Assembly (NCBI RefSeq): GCF_013409255.1
Contig: NZ_JACCAS010000002.1
Coordinates: 2,718,001-2,782,000, forward strand
Direction of reading: 5' to 3'
DNA length: 64,000 nucleotides
From: Paraburkholderia bryophila
GTDB taxonomy: Bacteria; Pseudomonadota; Gammaproteobacteria; Burkholderiales; Burkholderiaceae
This document shows, piece after piece, positions 37,253 through 46,185 of this stretch; the first letter of the stretch is position 1; each line of letters opens with the position of its first letter. The position numbers and the translations under genes were made by a program. A model generated the notes under the pieces. That model was not told where the DNA came from, searched no databases, and saw only the letters and a list, made by a program, of their open reading frames with translations.

Positions 37253-37708
37253 TTACTGACCCGACGCATGCGTCCGGAGAAACGCCGCATATCCATTCTG
37301 AGCGTTGATGATTTTCTCGGCGCACTCGTCATAGTCCGAACCCTTCTCGTTGTCCGCTCCGTACATGTTGCGGCATTGAGCAAAGAGGGTGAGCGTGGCG
37401 CCCGTGCCCTTCGCGTCACGGGTTGCCGAAAGCGCGGCCTTGCCTGAACGGGACGGCACGTCGGTCTCGATCGCGACGGCGTCGGCGCGCGTCACGGTTG
37501 TGTCGGAATGTTGCTCGATATAGCGTTTCGTCAGCGCCCACGCGGCGTCGCAGTTTGCCGGGGTGCAATTGACCGTGGCATTGCGTTGGGCAGCGGTCAG
37601 GCTTGCCTCGTTGTGGACGAATTGCTGGGCTTGCTGAGCCTGCTTTTCAGCCGACGAGCAAGCCGTGAGAGCGAGCGCAACGAGCGCAACGGTAGCGATC
37701 TTTTTCAC
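37253..37708 (-). CDS. Hypothetical lipoprotein
   Basis: Predicted lipoprotein of 151 aa: signal MKKIATVALVALALT, lipobox LTAC, then a Gln/Ala-rich helical start and a compact domain with several Cys (NCTPANCDAAWALTKRYIEQH, FAQCRNMYGADNEKGSDYDECAEKI). The four-cysteine pattern suggests two disulfides in the periplasm. No function is recognised. Confidence 0.78.
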   Translation of the reverse strand: MKKIATVALVALALTACSSAEKQAQQAQQFVHNEASLTAAQRNATVNCTPANCDAAWALTKRYIEQHSDTTVTRADAVAIETDVPSRSGKAALSATRDAKGTGATLTLFAQCRNMYGADNEKGSDYDECAEKIINAQNGYAAFLRTHASGQ

Positions 37709-37955
37709 GAGCGAGCCTTCCCTGGCGATGGTCGAGCGCGATTATAGCTGTGCGCCGCCAGCAATCGCAGAATCGGACAGGAAGCCTCGCAACGCCACGG
37801 GCGGGGCACAGGCGCACCGTCGTGGCGTCGAATGGCGGTGAGCGGCGGCGGATGGCGACGAGCGGCAGTGAATGAGCGTAGTCCCCGGATCGATGGCACT
37901 ATGCTCGTCAGCTTGCCGGACTTTCACCCAGCCGAATCCAGATCGGGAGAGATCG

Positions 37956-39017
37956 ATGGCCGACAGACCGACTTCCAGCGCGTCCCCCGTTCGTTCGCTG
38001 GTACTGATTGCAGTCGTGGTGGCCGCGCTGGTCGCGGCCTTCGCCTTTACGGCCGGCTGGCTCTCGCCGGGCCGCCTGACGCCCGCCAGGATCGTCAACG
38101 GACTGGCGCCCCCCGGCGGCCCGACGCTCGGCTTTCGGCGCAATCATGCGAAGGGCATCTGTTTTACCGGCAGCTTCGAATCGAACGGCGCGGCATCGGC
38201 CCTGTCGACGGCACCGATGCTGGCGCCCGGCTCGTATCCGGTCACCGGACGTTTCAACCTCGCCACGCCGGACCCCAAAGCGCCGGACGCCGCCGTTCGG
38301 GTGCGCGGCCTCAGCTTGCGCATCGTCGCGCCGGACGGGCGCGAATGGCGCACCGCGATGATCGATGCGCCGTTCTTTGCGGTCTCCACACCGCAAGCGT
38401 TCTACGGTCTGCTGCAGGCTTCGGCCAACAAGCAAGACCCGGACGCCATGAAGAATTTCATCGGCGCGCATCCGGAGTTCGGCGCGTTCGTCGCGTGGGC
38501 CGGGAGTGCGCCGTGGACGGCTTCGTACGCGGAAGAGCGCTACAACAGCCTCAATAGCTTCATCTTCACGAATGCCGCGGGACAGGACCAGGCGGTGCGC
38601 TGGTCCTTCATTCCCGCCGCGCAGCCCGAGGCCGTCCCGCACGATCAGTTGAAGGCGCGCGACGCCGACTTCCTCGCCGCCGACATCACGCAACGGGTCC
38701 ACAGCGCGCCGCAACGCTGGACGTTGGTCTTCACGCTCGCCAATCCCGGCGACCCGACCGCTGACCCGACCAAAGCCTGGCCGGACGATCGGCGCAAGGT
38801 GGAGGCGGGTACGCTGGTGGTCAATGCCATCGAGCCCGAGGCCGACGGGCCGTGTCGCGATATCAACTTCGATCCGACGGTGCTGCCGCCCGGCATGCAC
38901 GTCTCGGACGATCCGTTTCCCGCCGCGCGCTCGGCCGCCTATGCCGTCTCGTTCGACCGGCGGACCGCTGAAGACAAGGACTATCCGCATCATCCGGCGG
39001 GAGGAGCCACGCCATGA
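37956..39017 (+). CDS. Catalase-like heme peroxidase (SrpA family), membrane-anchored
   Basis: Catalase-fold protein of 353 aa, shorter than monofunctional catalases. One N-terminal hydrophobic segment (LVLIAVVVAALVAAFAFTAGW) anchors it or acts as a signal. The heme fold shows GRFNLATPDP, GLSLRI, then FDPTVLPPGMHVSDDPFPAARSAAYAVSFDRR, where the Tyr in SAAYAVS is the likely heme ligand. GGGAGA precedes the ATG at 37956. It overlaps the cytochrome b561 gene by 4 nt, a common pair thought to act together in periplasmic peroxide reduction. Confidence 0.88.
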   Translation: MADRPTSSASPVRSLVLIAVVVAALVAAFAFTAGWLSPGRLTPARIVNGLAPPGGPTLGFRRNHAKGICFTGSFESNGAASALSTAPMLAPGSYPVTGRFNLATPDPKAPDAAVRVRGLSLRIVAPDGREWRTAMIDAPFFAVSTPQAFYGLLQASANKQDPDAMKNFIGAHPEFGAFVAWAGSAPWTASYAEERYNSLNSFIFTNAAGQDQAVRWSFIPAAQPEAVPHDQLKARDADFLAADITQRVHSAPQRWTLVFTLANPGDPTADPTKAWPDDRRKVEAGTLVVNAIEPEADGPCRDINFDPTVLPPGMHVSDDPFPAARSAAYAVSFDRRTAEDKDYPHHPAGGATP

Positions 39018-39547
39018 ACCCGATCCACGATCGCTTCACACCGCTGCAGCGCGCGCTTCACTGGCTGATGGCGGTTTGCATTCTGGCGATGCTGTTCATC
39101 GGCGTCGGGATGGTGTCCACCGTACGCCCGGATTATCTGTCGCTGGTGTCGATCCACAAACCGTTGGGCATGGTGATTCTCGTGCTGGCGCTGATTCGCC
39201 TCGTGGTGAGATTGATGCGCGGCGCACCGCCGTTGCCGGCGTCGATGCCGGAGCCGATGAAGTTGGCCGCCCATCTGTCGCATCTCGCGTTTTACGTGCT
39301 GATGATTGCGTTGCCGCTTCTGGGATGGGGCATGTTGTCGGCCGCGGATTATCCGGTGGTGGTGTTCGGGGTTCAGTTGCCGTCTATCCTGCCGCATAGC
39401 AATGGGCTGCACACGCTGCTGTGGAATGCGCACCGAGTGCTCGCGCTGTGTTTCTTCGCGCTGATCGTGCTTCATCTGGCGGCGGCGCTGTTGCATGCGC
39501 TGGTGAGGCGGGATGGCGTGTTTGAGACGATGGCGCGTTGGCGCTGA
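39014..39547 (+). CDS. Cytochrome b561 paired with catalase-like protein
   Basis: Inner-membrane diheme cytochrome b of 177 aa. Four hydrophobic helices carry candidate His ligands in QRALHWLMAVCILAMLFIGVGM, IHKPLGMVILVLALIR, HLSHLAFYVLMIALPL and AHRVLALCFFALIVLHLAAALLH. It overlaps the catalase-like gene (ATGA), so it probably supplies it with electrons from quinol (inference). Confidence 0.88.
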   Translation: MNPIHDRFTPLQRALHWLMAVCILAMLFIGVGMVSTVRPDYLSLVSIHKPLGMVILVLALIRLVVRLMRGAPPLPASMPEPMKLAAHLSHLAFYVLMIALPLLGWGMLSAADYPVVVFGVQLPSILPHSNGLHTLLWNAHRVLALCFFALIVLHLAAALLHALVRRDGVFETMARWR

Positions 39548-39936
39548 GGGGCGTGCGACGGTTTCATATCGGGAGTGATGCATGGGTGTGGTTTCACCGG
39601 CCGAGCTTTACCTTCAGGATTTTCACCAGCGCTTGCGTAGCGAACTGCTGCGGGCGGTGTCCTATCTGCGCCAAAGTGACGGAAAAATTGAAACGGGTTG
39701 GGGTCTGCGACTGGTTCGCGCGCAGGCGGCATAAAACCATCATCAGGTGATCGTCGCCCGTTTCGGCGGGCGATTGGCGTTCATGGCGCCCGTGAGGTTG
39801 CGATTTCGGTGCGGGAAATCGGTGCAGCGTTGCGCGGCACGCAAAGCTGCCTTGCGCAGCGAATGGGTTCTCTAAAAGGCGGCGCCAACCTATCGTTGAG
39901 TCCATCGACAACCCACCTTTCCGATGGAACGACACC
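39548..39936. other. Intergenic region with one small ORF and a GC hairpin
   Basis: Contains the 50-codon ORF at 39582 and a hairpin TCGCCCG-N6-CGGGCGA near 39754-39773 without a U-tract. Nothing else is supported before the old yellow enzyme gene. Confidence 0.4.
39582..39734 (+). CDS. Small ORF, possible methyltransferase N-terminal remnant
   Basis: A 50-codon ORF with GGGAG about 7 nt before its ATG. The first part reads MGVVSPAELYLQDFHQRLRS, which reminds me of the N-terminus of some class I SAM methyltransferases, but no SAM-binding motif follows before the stop. It may be a decayed gene fragment or a genuine small protein. The similarity is from memory and unverified. Confidence 0.35.
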   Translation: MGVVSPAELYLQDFHQRLRSELLRAVSYLRQSDGKIETGWGLRLVRAQAA

Positions 39937-41049
39937 ATGACTCCCCACCTTTTCCGCCCCCTCAAGCTCGGCCGCTTCTCGCTCGATCATCGCGTGGCCA
40001 TGGCGCCGCTGACGCGCTCGCGGGCCGGCCAGCCAGGCAATGTGCCGACCTCGATGAACGTCGAGTATTACCGGCAACGTGCCGGCGCGGCGCTGATCAT
40101 CACCGAAGCCACGCAGATCTCGCAGCAAGGGCAGGGCTATGCATGGACGCCCGGCATTTACACGCCGGAACAGGTCGACGCGTGGCGCGCGGTCAGCGGC
40201 GCCGTGCATGCCGAAGGCGGCCGGATGTTTCTGCAGTTGTGGCATGTCGGCCGCGTTTCGCATCCGGTGTTTCAGCCTGACGGCGGATTGCCGGTCGCGC
40301 CGAGCGCGATGCCCGTGCCCGGCAAAACCTTCATCGTCGACGACGAAGGCAACGGCGTCTGGGGCGACATTCCCGTGTCGCAGGCACTGAGCGTCGCGGG
40401 GATCCGCGAGATCGTCGACGACTATCGCCGTGCCGCGCGCAATGCGATGTCGGCAGGCATGGACGGCGTGGAGATTCACGCGGGCAATGGCTATCTGCTC
40501 GATCAGTTCATCAATAGCGCGAGCAACCATCGCGACGATGAATACGGCGGCAGCATCGAGAACCGGGCGCGCCTGCTGCTCGATGTCGTCGAAGCGGTGT
40601 GCGATGAAGTCGGCGCGCAAAACGTGGCGGTGCGCCTCACGCCAATGGGCCGCTTCATGGGCATGGGCGACGATACGCCGGAAGCCACGTTCGGTTACAT
40701 CGTGCGCCGTCTCGACGCGCTGAACCTCGCGTATCTGCACCTCGTGGAACCGGCGATGGTCGGCACCGTCAAGGACAACGACGTCGATCCGCGCTGGGAC
40801 GCGATCATCAAGCAACTGCGCAGCGAGTTTCGCGGCGTGCTGATGCTTGCAGGTGGCTACGACGCCGCGACCGCGGAGGCCGCGCTCGTGTCCGGCCGCG
40901 CCGACATCATCGCGTTTGGCCGGCCGTTCATCGCGAATCCTGATCTGCCTGTCAGGTTGCGTGACGAGTTGCCGCTCAATGTGGCCGACAGCAGCACGTT
41001 CTTCGGTGGCGGTGAGGTGGGCTACATCGATTATCCGGCGCTGGTCTGA
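39937..41049 (+). CDS. Old yellow enzyme family ene-reductase (NemA-like)
   Basis: FMN-dependent NAD(P)H oxidoreductase of 370 aa in a TIM barrel. MAPLTRSRA binds flavin. The catalytic region GVEIHAGNGYLLDQF has H181 and N184, the ligand-binding pair, and Y186, the proton donor. FMN phosphate contacts are in GGYDAATAEAALVSGRADIIAFGRPFIANPDL. Such enzymes reduce activated alkenes, quinones and nitro compounds. A terminator follows the gene, separating it from the TetR gene downstream. Confidence 0.93.
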   Translation: MTPHLFRPLKLGRFSLDHRVAMAPLTRSRAGQPGNVPTSMNVEYYRQRAGAALIITEATQISQQGQGYAWTPGIYTPEQVDAWRAVSGAVHAEGGRMFLQLWHVGRVSHPVFQPDGGLPVAPSAMPVPGKTFIVDDEGNGVWGDIPVSQALSVAGIREIVDDYRRAARNAMSAGMDGVEIHAGNGYLLDQFINSASNHRDDEYGGSIENRARLLLDVVEAVCDEVGAQNVAVRLTPMGRFMGMGDDTPEATFGYIVRRLDALNLAYLHLVEPAMVGTVKDNDVDPRWDAIIKQLRSEFRGVLMLAGGYDAATAEAALVSGRADIIAFGRPFIANPDLPVRLRDELPLNVADSSTFFGGGEVGYIDYPALV

Positions 41050-41068
41050 GGCTCGTCTGACGTGAGTG

Positions 41069-41105
41069 CCTGCGGCTCGCCGACGTTTGGGCGCCGCAGG
41101 TTTCT
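41069..41105 (+). terminator. Probable terminator after the old yellow enzyme gene
   Basis: CCTGCGG (41069-41075) pairs with CCGCAGG (41094-41100), and inside it CGCC pairs with GGCG across a 2-nt bulge, giving about 11 bp with an 8-nt loop. TTTCT follows. It starts 20 nt after the stop codon. The short U-tract makes it moderate rather than strong. Confidence 0.55.
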
Positions 41106-41212
41106 GGCGTGGTTGATCGAGGGAGCGGTCTGAGCGGGATGTTCCGCAACGAGGAAAGATCACATCGATTTCCATCGGCATCGATCCATCAAACGGATTG
41201 CGCCAAAATGTT

Positions 41213-41228
41213 ATATGATGGTCATCAT
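41213..41228. promoter_or_regulatory. Operator-like palindrome overlapping the TetR start
   Basis: ATATGATG followed by GTCATCAT contains the inverted repeat ATGATG-GT-CATCAT over the candidate start codons of the TetR gene. It shares ATATGATG-N-TCATCAT with the core of the 36-bp palindrome after the gene, which suggests one regulator binds both. Confidence 0.6.
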
Positions 41229-41823
41229 GAAAAAGCCATCCGTCCAGTCAAAACCCGCCAGCCGGAAGGAACTCACGCACGAGCGCATCGTGGAGGTCGC
41301 CGCGCGCGCGATTCGGCGCAGCGGCTATGACGGCACCGGTGTGGCCGACATCATGAAAGAGGCCGGGCTGACGCATGGCGGCTTTTATGCGCACTTTCCA
41401 TCACGCGAGGCGTTGCTTGCCGAAGCGGCCGACCGCGCGGGAGCTGAAACCGTGGCCCTGTCGGAGCGCATCGCCGCTTCGGTGCCGCCGGAGCAGGCGT
41501 TGCCGTCCATGGTGCGCGCCTATCTGTCGAAAGAGCATTGCGACGGCATAGAGAACGGCTGCCCGATCTCCGCGCTCGGGTCGGAAATGCCTCGCCAGGC
41601 GCCGCTCGTCAGGCGTGCGGCCACTCGCCGCATCAAGGAAATGATCGACGTCGTTGCGCGCCAGTTGCCGGATTGGGGGCAGCCGGAGGCGCATGAAGAG
41701 GCGCTGACGATGATCGCCACGCTGGTCGGCACGCTGATGCTGGCGCGCGCCGTCGACGACCCCAAGTTGTCGGAAAGTTTTCGTGAAGCCGCATTGAAAA
41801 AACTCGCACCGACTGACGTGTGA
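41227..41823 (+). CDS. TetR-family transcriptional regulator
   Basis: Regulator of about 198 aa. The helix-turn-helix is in RIVEVAARAIRRSGYDGTGVADIMKEAGLTHGGFYAHFPSREAL, and the C-terminal ligand domain includes GCPISALGSEMPRQ. Three in-frame ATGs (41215, 41218, 41227) lie within the palindrome; none has a good Shine-Dalgarno sequence and I report the innermost. The palindromes at the start and just after the gene point to autoregulation and control of the downstream SDR gene. Confidence 0.88.
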   Translation: MKKPSVQSKPASRKELTHERIVEVAARAIRRSGYDGTGVADIMKEAGLTHGGFYAHFPSREALLAEAADRAGAETVALSERIAASVPPEQALPSMVRAYLSKEHCDGIENGCPISALGSEMPRQAPLVRRAATRRIKEMIDVVARQLPDWGQPEAHEEALTMIATLVGTLMLARAVDDPKLSESFREAALKKLAPTDV

Positions 41824-41851
41824 ACCCGCCGGCCGAGTGCCGGTTTTTGTT

Positions 41852-41887
41852 GGACATAAAATATGATGATCATCATATTTTATGTCC
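41852..41887. promoter_or_regulatory. 36-bp perfect palindrome upstream of the SDR gene
   Basis: GGACATAAAATATGATGA at 41852-41869 is followed without spacer by its exact reverse complement to 41887. It lies 28 nt after the TetR stop and 53 nt before the SDR start. The centre matches the operator at the TetR start. It is probably the TetR-type operator over the SDR promoter; the outer arms exceed what one TetR dimer needs. As RNA it would make an 18-bp hairpin but has no loop. Confidence 0.75.
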
Positions 41888-41940
41888 GTAAGCAGGCCAT
41901 TTGCCCACGTGAAACGATCTCTCAGGAACGGAAGGACATC

Positions 41941-42750
41941 ATGAAAACCCGCATAGCGCTCGTGACGGGCGCTTCGTCAGGCATCGGCGAAGCCACCGCA
42001 AAACGGCTGGCCCGAGCCGGCTACACGGTCTACGGCACCAGTCGCCACGGTGCGCAAGCCGGCGAGCGCCCCTTCCAGATGCTGCCGCTCGACGTGACCG
42101 ACGAACAATCGGTCGAAGCGGCCGTCAACGAGGTGCTGCGCTTGCACGGCCGCATCGACCTGCTGGTGAACAACGCGGGCTTTGGTGTTGCCCCGGCCGC
42201 GGCGGAGGAGAGTTCGATCGACCAGGCCCGTGCGATCTTCGATACGAACTTCTTCGGGATCATCCGCATGACGCGCGCCGTCGTGCCTCACATGCGGCGG
42301 CAAGGCAGCGGCCGCATCGTGAACATCGGCTCCGTGCTGGGATTCCTGCCCATGCCCTACATGGCGCTGTATTCCGCGAGCAAACATGCGGTCGCGGGGT
42401 ATTCCGAGTCGCTAGATCACGAGTTGCGCACGCAGGGCATCCGGGTGTCGGTCATTGAACCGGCCTACATCAAGACGCCTTTCGACGCGAACCTCATGGC
42501 GCCCGACGCGCCGCTCGACACCTACCGCGAGATTCGCGCCGCGGTGGACCAGCGCGTGAAGCAGGTGCTCGAAAGCGCCGACGGTCCCGACGTGGTGGCC
42601 GAAACCGTGCTGCGGGTGGCCATGGCGGCTCGTCCGAAGCTTCGCTATACGTCCGGTGGACTCGCGGCCCGTCTGCGATTGCTGCGCCGATTCGCACCGG
42701 CGGGTCTGGTGGACGCCGGCATTCGTAAAGATCTGCGGCTCAGCAGTTAG
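41941..42750 (+). CDS. Short-chain dehydrogenase/reductase
   Basis: NAD(P)-dependent oxidoreductase of 269 aa. It has the cofactor motif TGASSGIG (from residue 9), NNAGFG, and the catalytic S...YxxxK (NIGSVLGFLPMPYMALYSASKHA). The ATG at 41941 has GGAAGGAC upstream; a longer frame starting inside the palindrome is unlikely. Target of the adjacent TetR regulator by position. The substrate is unknown. Confidence 0.9.
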   Translation: MKTRIALVTGASSGIGEATAKRLARAGYTVYGTSRHGAQAGERPFQMLPLDVTDEQSVEAAVNEVLRLHGRIDLLVNNAGFGVAPAAAEESSIDQARAIFDTNFFGIIRMTRAVVPHMRRQGSGRIVNIGSVLGFLPMPYMALYSASKHAVAGYSESLDHELRTQGIRVSVIEPAYIKTPFDANLMAPDAPLDTYREIRAAVDQRVKQVLESADGPDVVAETVLRVAMAARPKLRYTSGGLAARLRLLRRFAPAGLVDAGIRKDLRLSS

Positions 42751-42839
42751 ACCGTGGCCACTTCCCCATTCGCCATGCAGGCTGCCAGTCAGCGCTTGCT
42801 AGAAAACCTGACCCAACCGGAAACAGATAAGGAACCCAG

Positions 42840-43844
42840 ATGAAGGCCTTTGTCGTCGACAAATATGGACGCAAGAACGGCATGCGGCCCGGCGATATGC
42901 CGATGCCGGAGCTGCGCGAGGACGATGTATTGATTCAGATCCACGCTGCCGGCGTGAACCCGCTCGATGCAAAGATCAGAGACGGCGCGTTCAAGCTCAT
43001 TTTGCCCTACCGTTTGCCGCTGATTCTGGGTAACGATCTTGCCGGGGTTGTCGTCCGCGTCGGTTCGCGCGTGCGGCAATTCAAGGCTGGCGACGAGGTC
43101 TATGCGCGTCCGCACAAGGATCGCATCGGCACGTTCGCGGAATTCATCGCAGTCAAAGAAGATGGCGTGGCGCTCAAGCCCACGACGCTCACCATGGAGG
43201 AGGCCGCGTCGATCCCGCTCGTCGGCTTGACCGCCTGGCAGGCGCTGATCGAAAGAGCGCAACTGAAGCGAGGGCAGAAAGTGCTGATCCATGCCGGCTC
43301 AGGCGGGGTGGGCAGCTTTGCGATTCAACTGGCGAAGCAGGTGGGCGCAACCGTCGCGACGACAACGAGCGCGGGGAATGCCGAACTGGTGAAGCAACTC
43401 GGTGCGGATATCGTTATCGATTACAGGAAAGACGACTTTGCGACCATGCTGAAGGACTATGACGTCGTACTGGATACGCAAGGTGGCAATGCGCTTGAGA
43501 AATCGCTGCGCGTGCTTAAGCCAGGGGGCAAGCTGATCGGCATTGCCGGTCCGCCGGACCCCGATTTCGCAAAAGAGATGGGCGCCTCCTGGTTCCTGAA
43601 AACGGTGATGCGCTTGCTGAGTGCTCGCATCAGAAAAGCGGCGAAACGTCATGGCGTCAGCTATTCGTTTCTTTTTATGCGCGCCAGCGGGGAGCAGCTC
43701 AGCGAGATCGCTGCACTGGTCGACACGGGAGTCATACGGCCCGTCATCGATCGGATTTTCCCGTTCGAGTCGGCCAGGGAGGCTTTGGCTTACGTCGAAA
43801 CGGGACGGACGAAGGGAAAGGTCGTCATCAAGATCCAATCTTGA
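42840..43844 (+). CDS. Zinc-independent MDR-family NADPH:quinone oxidoreductase-like protein
   Basis: Medium-chain dehydrogenase of 334 aa. A GroES-like N-terminal domain (IQIHAAGVNPLDAKIRDG, GNDLAGVV) is followed by a Rossmann domain with VLIHAGSGGVGSFAIQLAKQVGA. No structural-zinc cysteine cluster is visible, as in quinone and enone reductases. It follows the SDR gene by 89 nt in the same direction and may belong to the same regulon. Confidence 0.88.
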   Translation: MKAFVVDKYGRKNGMRPGDMPMPELREDDVLIQIHAAGVNPLDAKIRDGAFKLILPYRLPLILGNDLAGVVVRVGSRVRQFKAGDEVYARPHKDRIGTFAEFIAVKEDGVALKPTTLTMEEAASIPLVGLTAWQALIERAQLKRGQKVLIHAGSGGVGSFAIQLAKQVGATVATTTSAGNAELVKQLGADIVIDYRKDDFATMLKDYDVVLDTQGGNALEKSLRVLKPGGKLIGIAGPPDPDFAKEMGASWFLKTVMRLLSARIRKAAKRHGVSYSFLFMRASGEQLSEIAALVDTGVIRPVIDRIFPFESAREALAYVETGRTKGKVVIKIQS

Positions 43845-43861
43845 CGGATGATACTGATCTG

Positions 43862-44887
43862 TCACATCTTGACCAGTTCCACGCGACGATTTTTAGCGCG
43901 TCCCTCGTCGCTGGCATTATCCGCAATCGGCTGGTCTGCGCCAAACCCGACAGCAGTTAGCCGCGTTTTATCGATTCCCTTCGACACCAGATTCGATACC
44001 ACCGCTTCCGCACGCTGCTGCGAGAGCGTCTTGTTGTGTGCGCCATTGCCGCTATTGTCGGTATGGCCTTCAACCGACAATTTGAGCCCGGTATCCTTGT
44101 TCAGCAATTTCGCGATCTCGTCGACTGCCGCCAATCCGTCGGTCTTGATCGAGGCCTGGTCCGTGTCGAAGTTGATGTACAGCGCGACATGTCCCTTGGC
44201 GTTCAATTCGCTCTGCATCGCGTCGGAGGTCACAAACCCGACTTGCTGTTGCATCGCCTTTTCTTCGATGGCCGTGACCTGAGTGGAGTTGCTGCTGGTG
44301 GTCACCGTGATCCAGACGGTCTTTGCCGGCGTGCGGATCAGGTAGGCGTCGTAGGCGCCGACATAGTCCTTCAACCCCAGCTTGTTGACGATCAGATCGC
44401 CGCTATCGCCGCCATTGGCCGCCACGAGCGCCGGATTGTCCGGCAGCACAGTATTCACCTTGACGCCGCCCAGCGCCTGGATGGCGGTCGCGTAGTTGCG
44501 TTGCGACGCGAACGGCGTCAATTGGGCGTCGGCATCCGCGAAACGGCGGCTTTCGATACGCCCCTCGACCGGCCGCAACTGATTTCCCGCAATGACATAG
44601 GTCCGGTCGAAATCGAACTTGTCGCTGAAACGTGCGCCTTCCGCGAGACCCTTCGGCCAGTCGAGGTAAGGAAAGGGAGGCAGTGCGGTACTGGAAAGCG
44701 GCACGCTGGCCGGGTCGAAAGCCGCGCTATGCACCGGCGCCGGCGGCGGTTCACTCGCTTTTACGGGCGCCGCTTGAGCCGCCGGGGAAACTCCGGTTTG
44801 CGGCGTCTGATTACTGCGTTTGCAGCCCAGAAGCGGAATGGCAACACATAGGGTAAGGGTAAATACAAATTTTAATTTTGATGACAT
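43862..44887 (-). CDS. OmpA-domain lipoprotein
   Basis: Predicted outer-membrane lipoprotein of 341 aa. The lipobox is LLGC near residue 22, then a Pro/Ala-rich linker. A central domain of unknown role follows. The C-terminal OmpA domain (YINFDTDQASIKTDGLAAVDEIAKLL, LSVEGHTDNSGNGAHNKTLSQQRAEAV, AVGFGADQP, AKNRRVELVKM) binds peptidoglycan. Convergent with the oxidoreductase gene. Confidence 0.9.
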   Translation of the reverse strand: MSSKLKFVFTLTLCVAIPLLGCKRSNQTPQTGVSPAAQAAPVKASEPPPAPVHSAAFDPASVPLSSTALPPFPYLDWPKGLAEGARFSDKFDFDRTYVIAGNQLRPVEGRIESRRFADADAQLTPFASQRNYATAIQALGGVKVNTVLPDNPALVAANGGDSGDLIVNKLGLKDYVGAYDAYLIRTPAKTVWITVTTSSNSTQVTAIEEKAMQQQVGFVTSDAMQSELNAKGHVALYINFDTDQASIKTDGLAAVDEIAKLLNKDTGLKLSVEGHTDNSGNGAHNKTLSQQRAEAVVSNLVSKGIDKTRLTAVGFGADQPIADNASDEGRAKNRRVELVKM

Positions 44888-45055
44888 GTTAAATGTGGAT
44901 GTTTTGGCGGTGGAAGTTTTAACGGGTTTTCTAATTTTTGCCCCGGAGCAATAAAATACGCGAAAAACCCGAAGTCGTTCGAAAAATAAGTTTGCATAGC
45001 GTAAAACCGATGTGATCGGTCGTTGAGGTTAAATGAAACGGCCTGAGTTTTTGTT

Positions 45056-45970
45056 CTACCCCGCACTGGTCAATCCAATAATGAAATCAAGAAACACCCG
45101 CGTTTTAGCCGGTGTATGGTGCCGCGATGGATGGTACGCATAGAGCGGGAAGCGCTCGTCCGGCCAGTCCGCGAAAAGCTGGACCAGCCGCCCCTCCTGA
45201 ATCAGATGCTCGGATCCCAGCAGCAGCATCTGCGCAATGCCGGAACCGGCCAGACAGGCGTTGATGAGCGCGCTCGGATCATTGACCGTCAACCGGCCAT
45301 TCGTGTCGACAATCAGCTTCTTGCGTTTGCGATGAAATTCCCACGGAAACGGCTTCCCGGTTTCCGGGTTGCGGAATTCCAGGCATCGGTGCGCGCCGTT
45401 CTCCAGTTCTTGCGGCTCCGTAGGGCGCCCACGGCGCGCGAGGTACGAGGGCGCCGCGACCGTCACAACCGGCGTGTCGAGCAGCTTGCGCGCCACCAGC
45501 GTGGATGAACGCGGTTCGCCGAATCGCAAGGCCAGATCGAAACCGTCCACGATCAGATCGCCAAGCTGATCGCGCGCAATGAACTCGAGTTCGAGCTCGG
45601 GGTGCGCATCCATGAATGCATCGAGCCGCGTGCCCAGAATGATTCGCGACGAGACGGGGTCGAGATTGATCCGCAGCTTCCCGCGCACGGTCGTGGCGCC
45701 GCCGGTGGCGGAGGCGGCGGCTTCCTCGATCCCTCTCAAGTGCGGCATGACCTGTTCGTAGAACCGCCGGCCTTCTTCGGTCAGCGAAACGGAGCGGGTC
45801 GTTCGATTGAAGAGCCGTATTTTCAGCCGCTTTTCGAGTCGCGCGATCGCCCGGCTCACGCCAGGCGGCGACATACCTATCGAATCGGCCGCGGCGGCGA
45901 ACGTCCCCGCATCGACCACCGCGGCGAACACGCCGATCCCGCTGGAGAGGTTTTCACTGGACGATCTCAT
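45056..45970 (-). CDS. LysR-family regulator
   Basis: Regulator of 304 aa. N-terminal helix-turn-helix [52 protein letters not shown], then a substrate-binding-like effector domain. It diverges from the NmrA-type gene, its most likely target, with 215 bp between the starts. Confidence 0.9.
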   Translation of the reverse strand: MRSSSENLSSGIGVFAAVVDAGTFAAAADSIGMSPPGVSRAIARLEKRLKIRLFNRTTRSVSLTEEGRRFYEQVMPHLRGIEEAAASATGGATTVRGKLRINLDPVSSRIILGTRLDAFMDAHPELELEFIARDQLGDLIVDGFDLALRFGEPRSSTLVARKLLDTPVVTVAAPSYLARRGRPTEPQELENGAHRCLEFRNPETGKPFPWEFHRKRKKLIVDTNGRLTVNDPSALINACLAGSGIAQMLLLGSEHLIQEGRLVQLFADWPDERFPLYAYHPSRHHTPAKTRVFLDFIIGLTSAG

Positions 45971-46024
45971 CGGCGCTCCATTCCGGACATTGAGGCGATC
46001 TACGGCTACGGCGGATTAGTAACT

Positions 46025-46040
46025 TTGTGTCACCTCACAA
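46025..46040. promoter_or_regulatory. Candidate LysR-type site
   Basis: TTGTG-N6-CACAA between the divergent LysR and NmrA-type genes. The symmetrical short arms and position suit a LysR-type site, but such sites are loosely defined. Confidence 0.3.
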
Positions 46041-46185
46041 GTGTAATTCATGTCATTTAGTTTCTCTTCGCGTTTACCGACAATGCAGTTCAGCAACACG
46101 TCGCAGCGCGGGTCGCGTCAGTTGGGTGGGCCTTCTGAGCGGACTACCCATGCGCCGGCATTCAATCAGACAAGGAAATCAGATC

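Noticed and set aside
39754..39773. GC hairpin in the gap before the old yellow enzyme gene
   Set aside because: No U-tract on either strand and no gene end close by, so not called a terminator.
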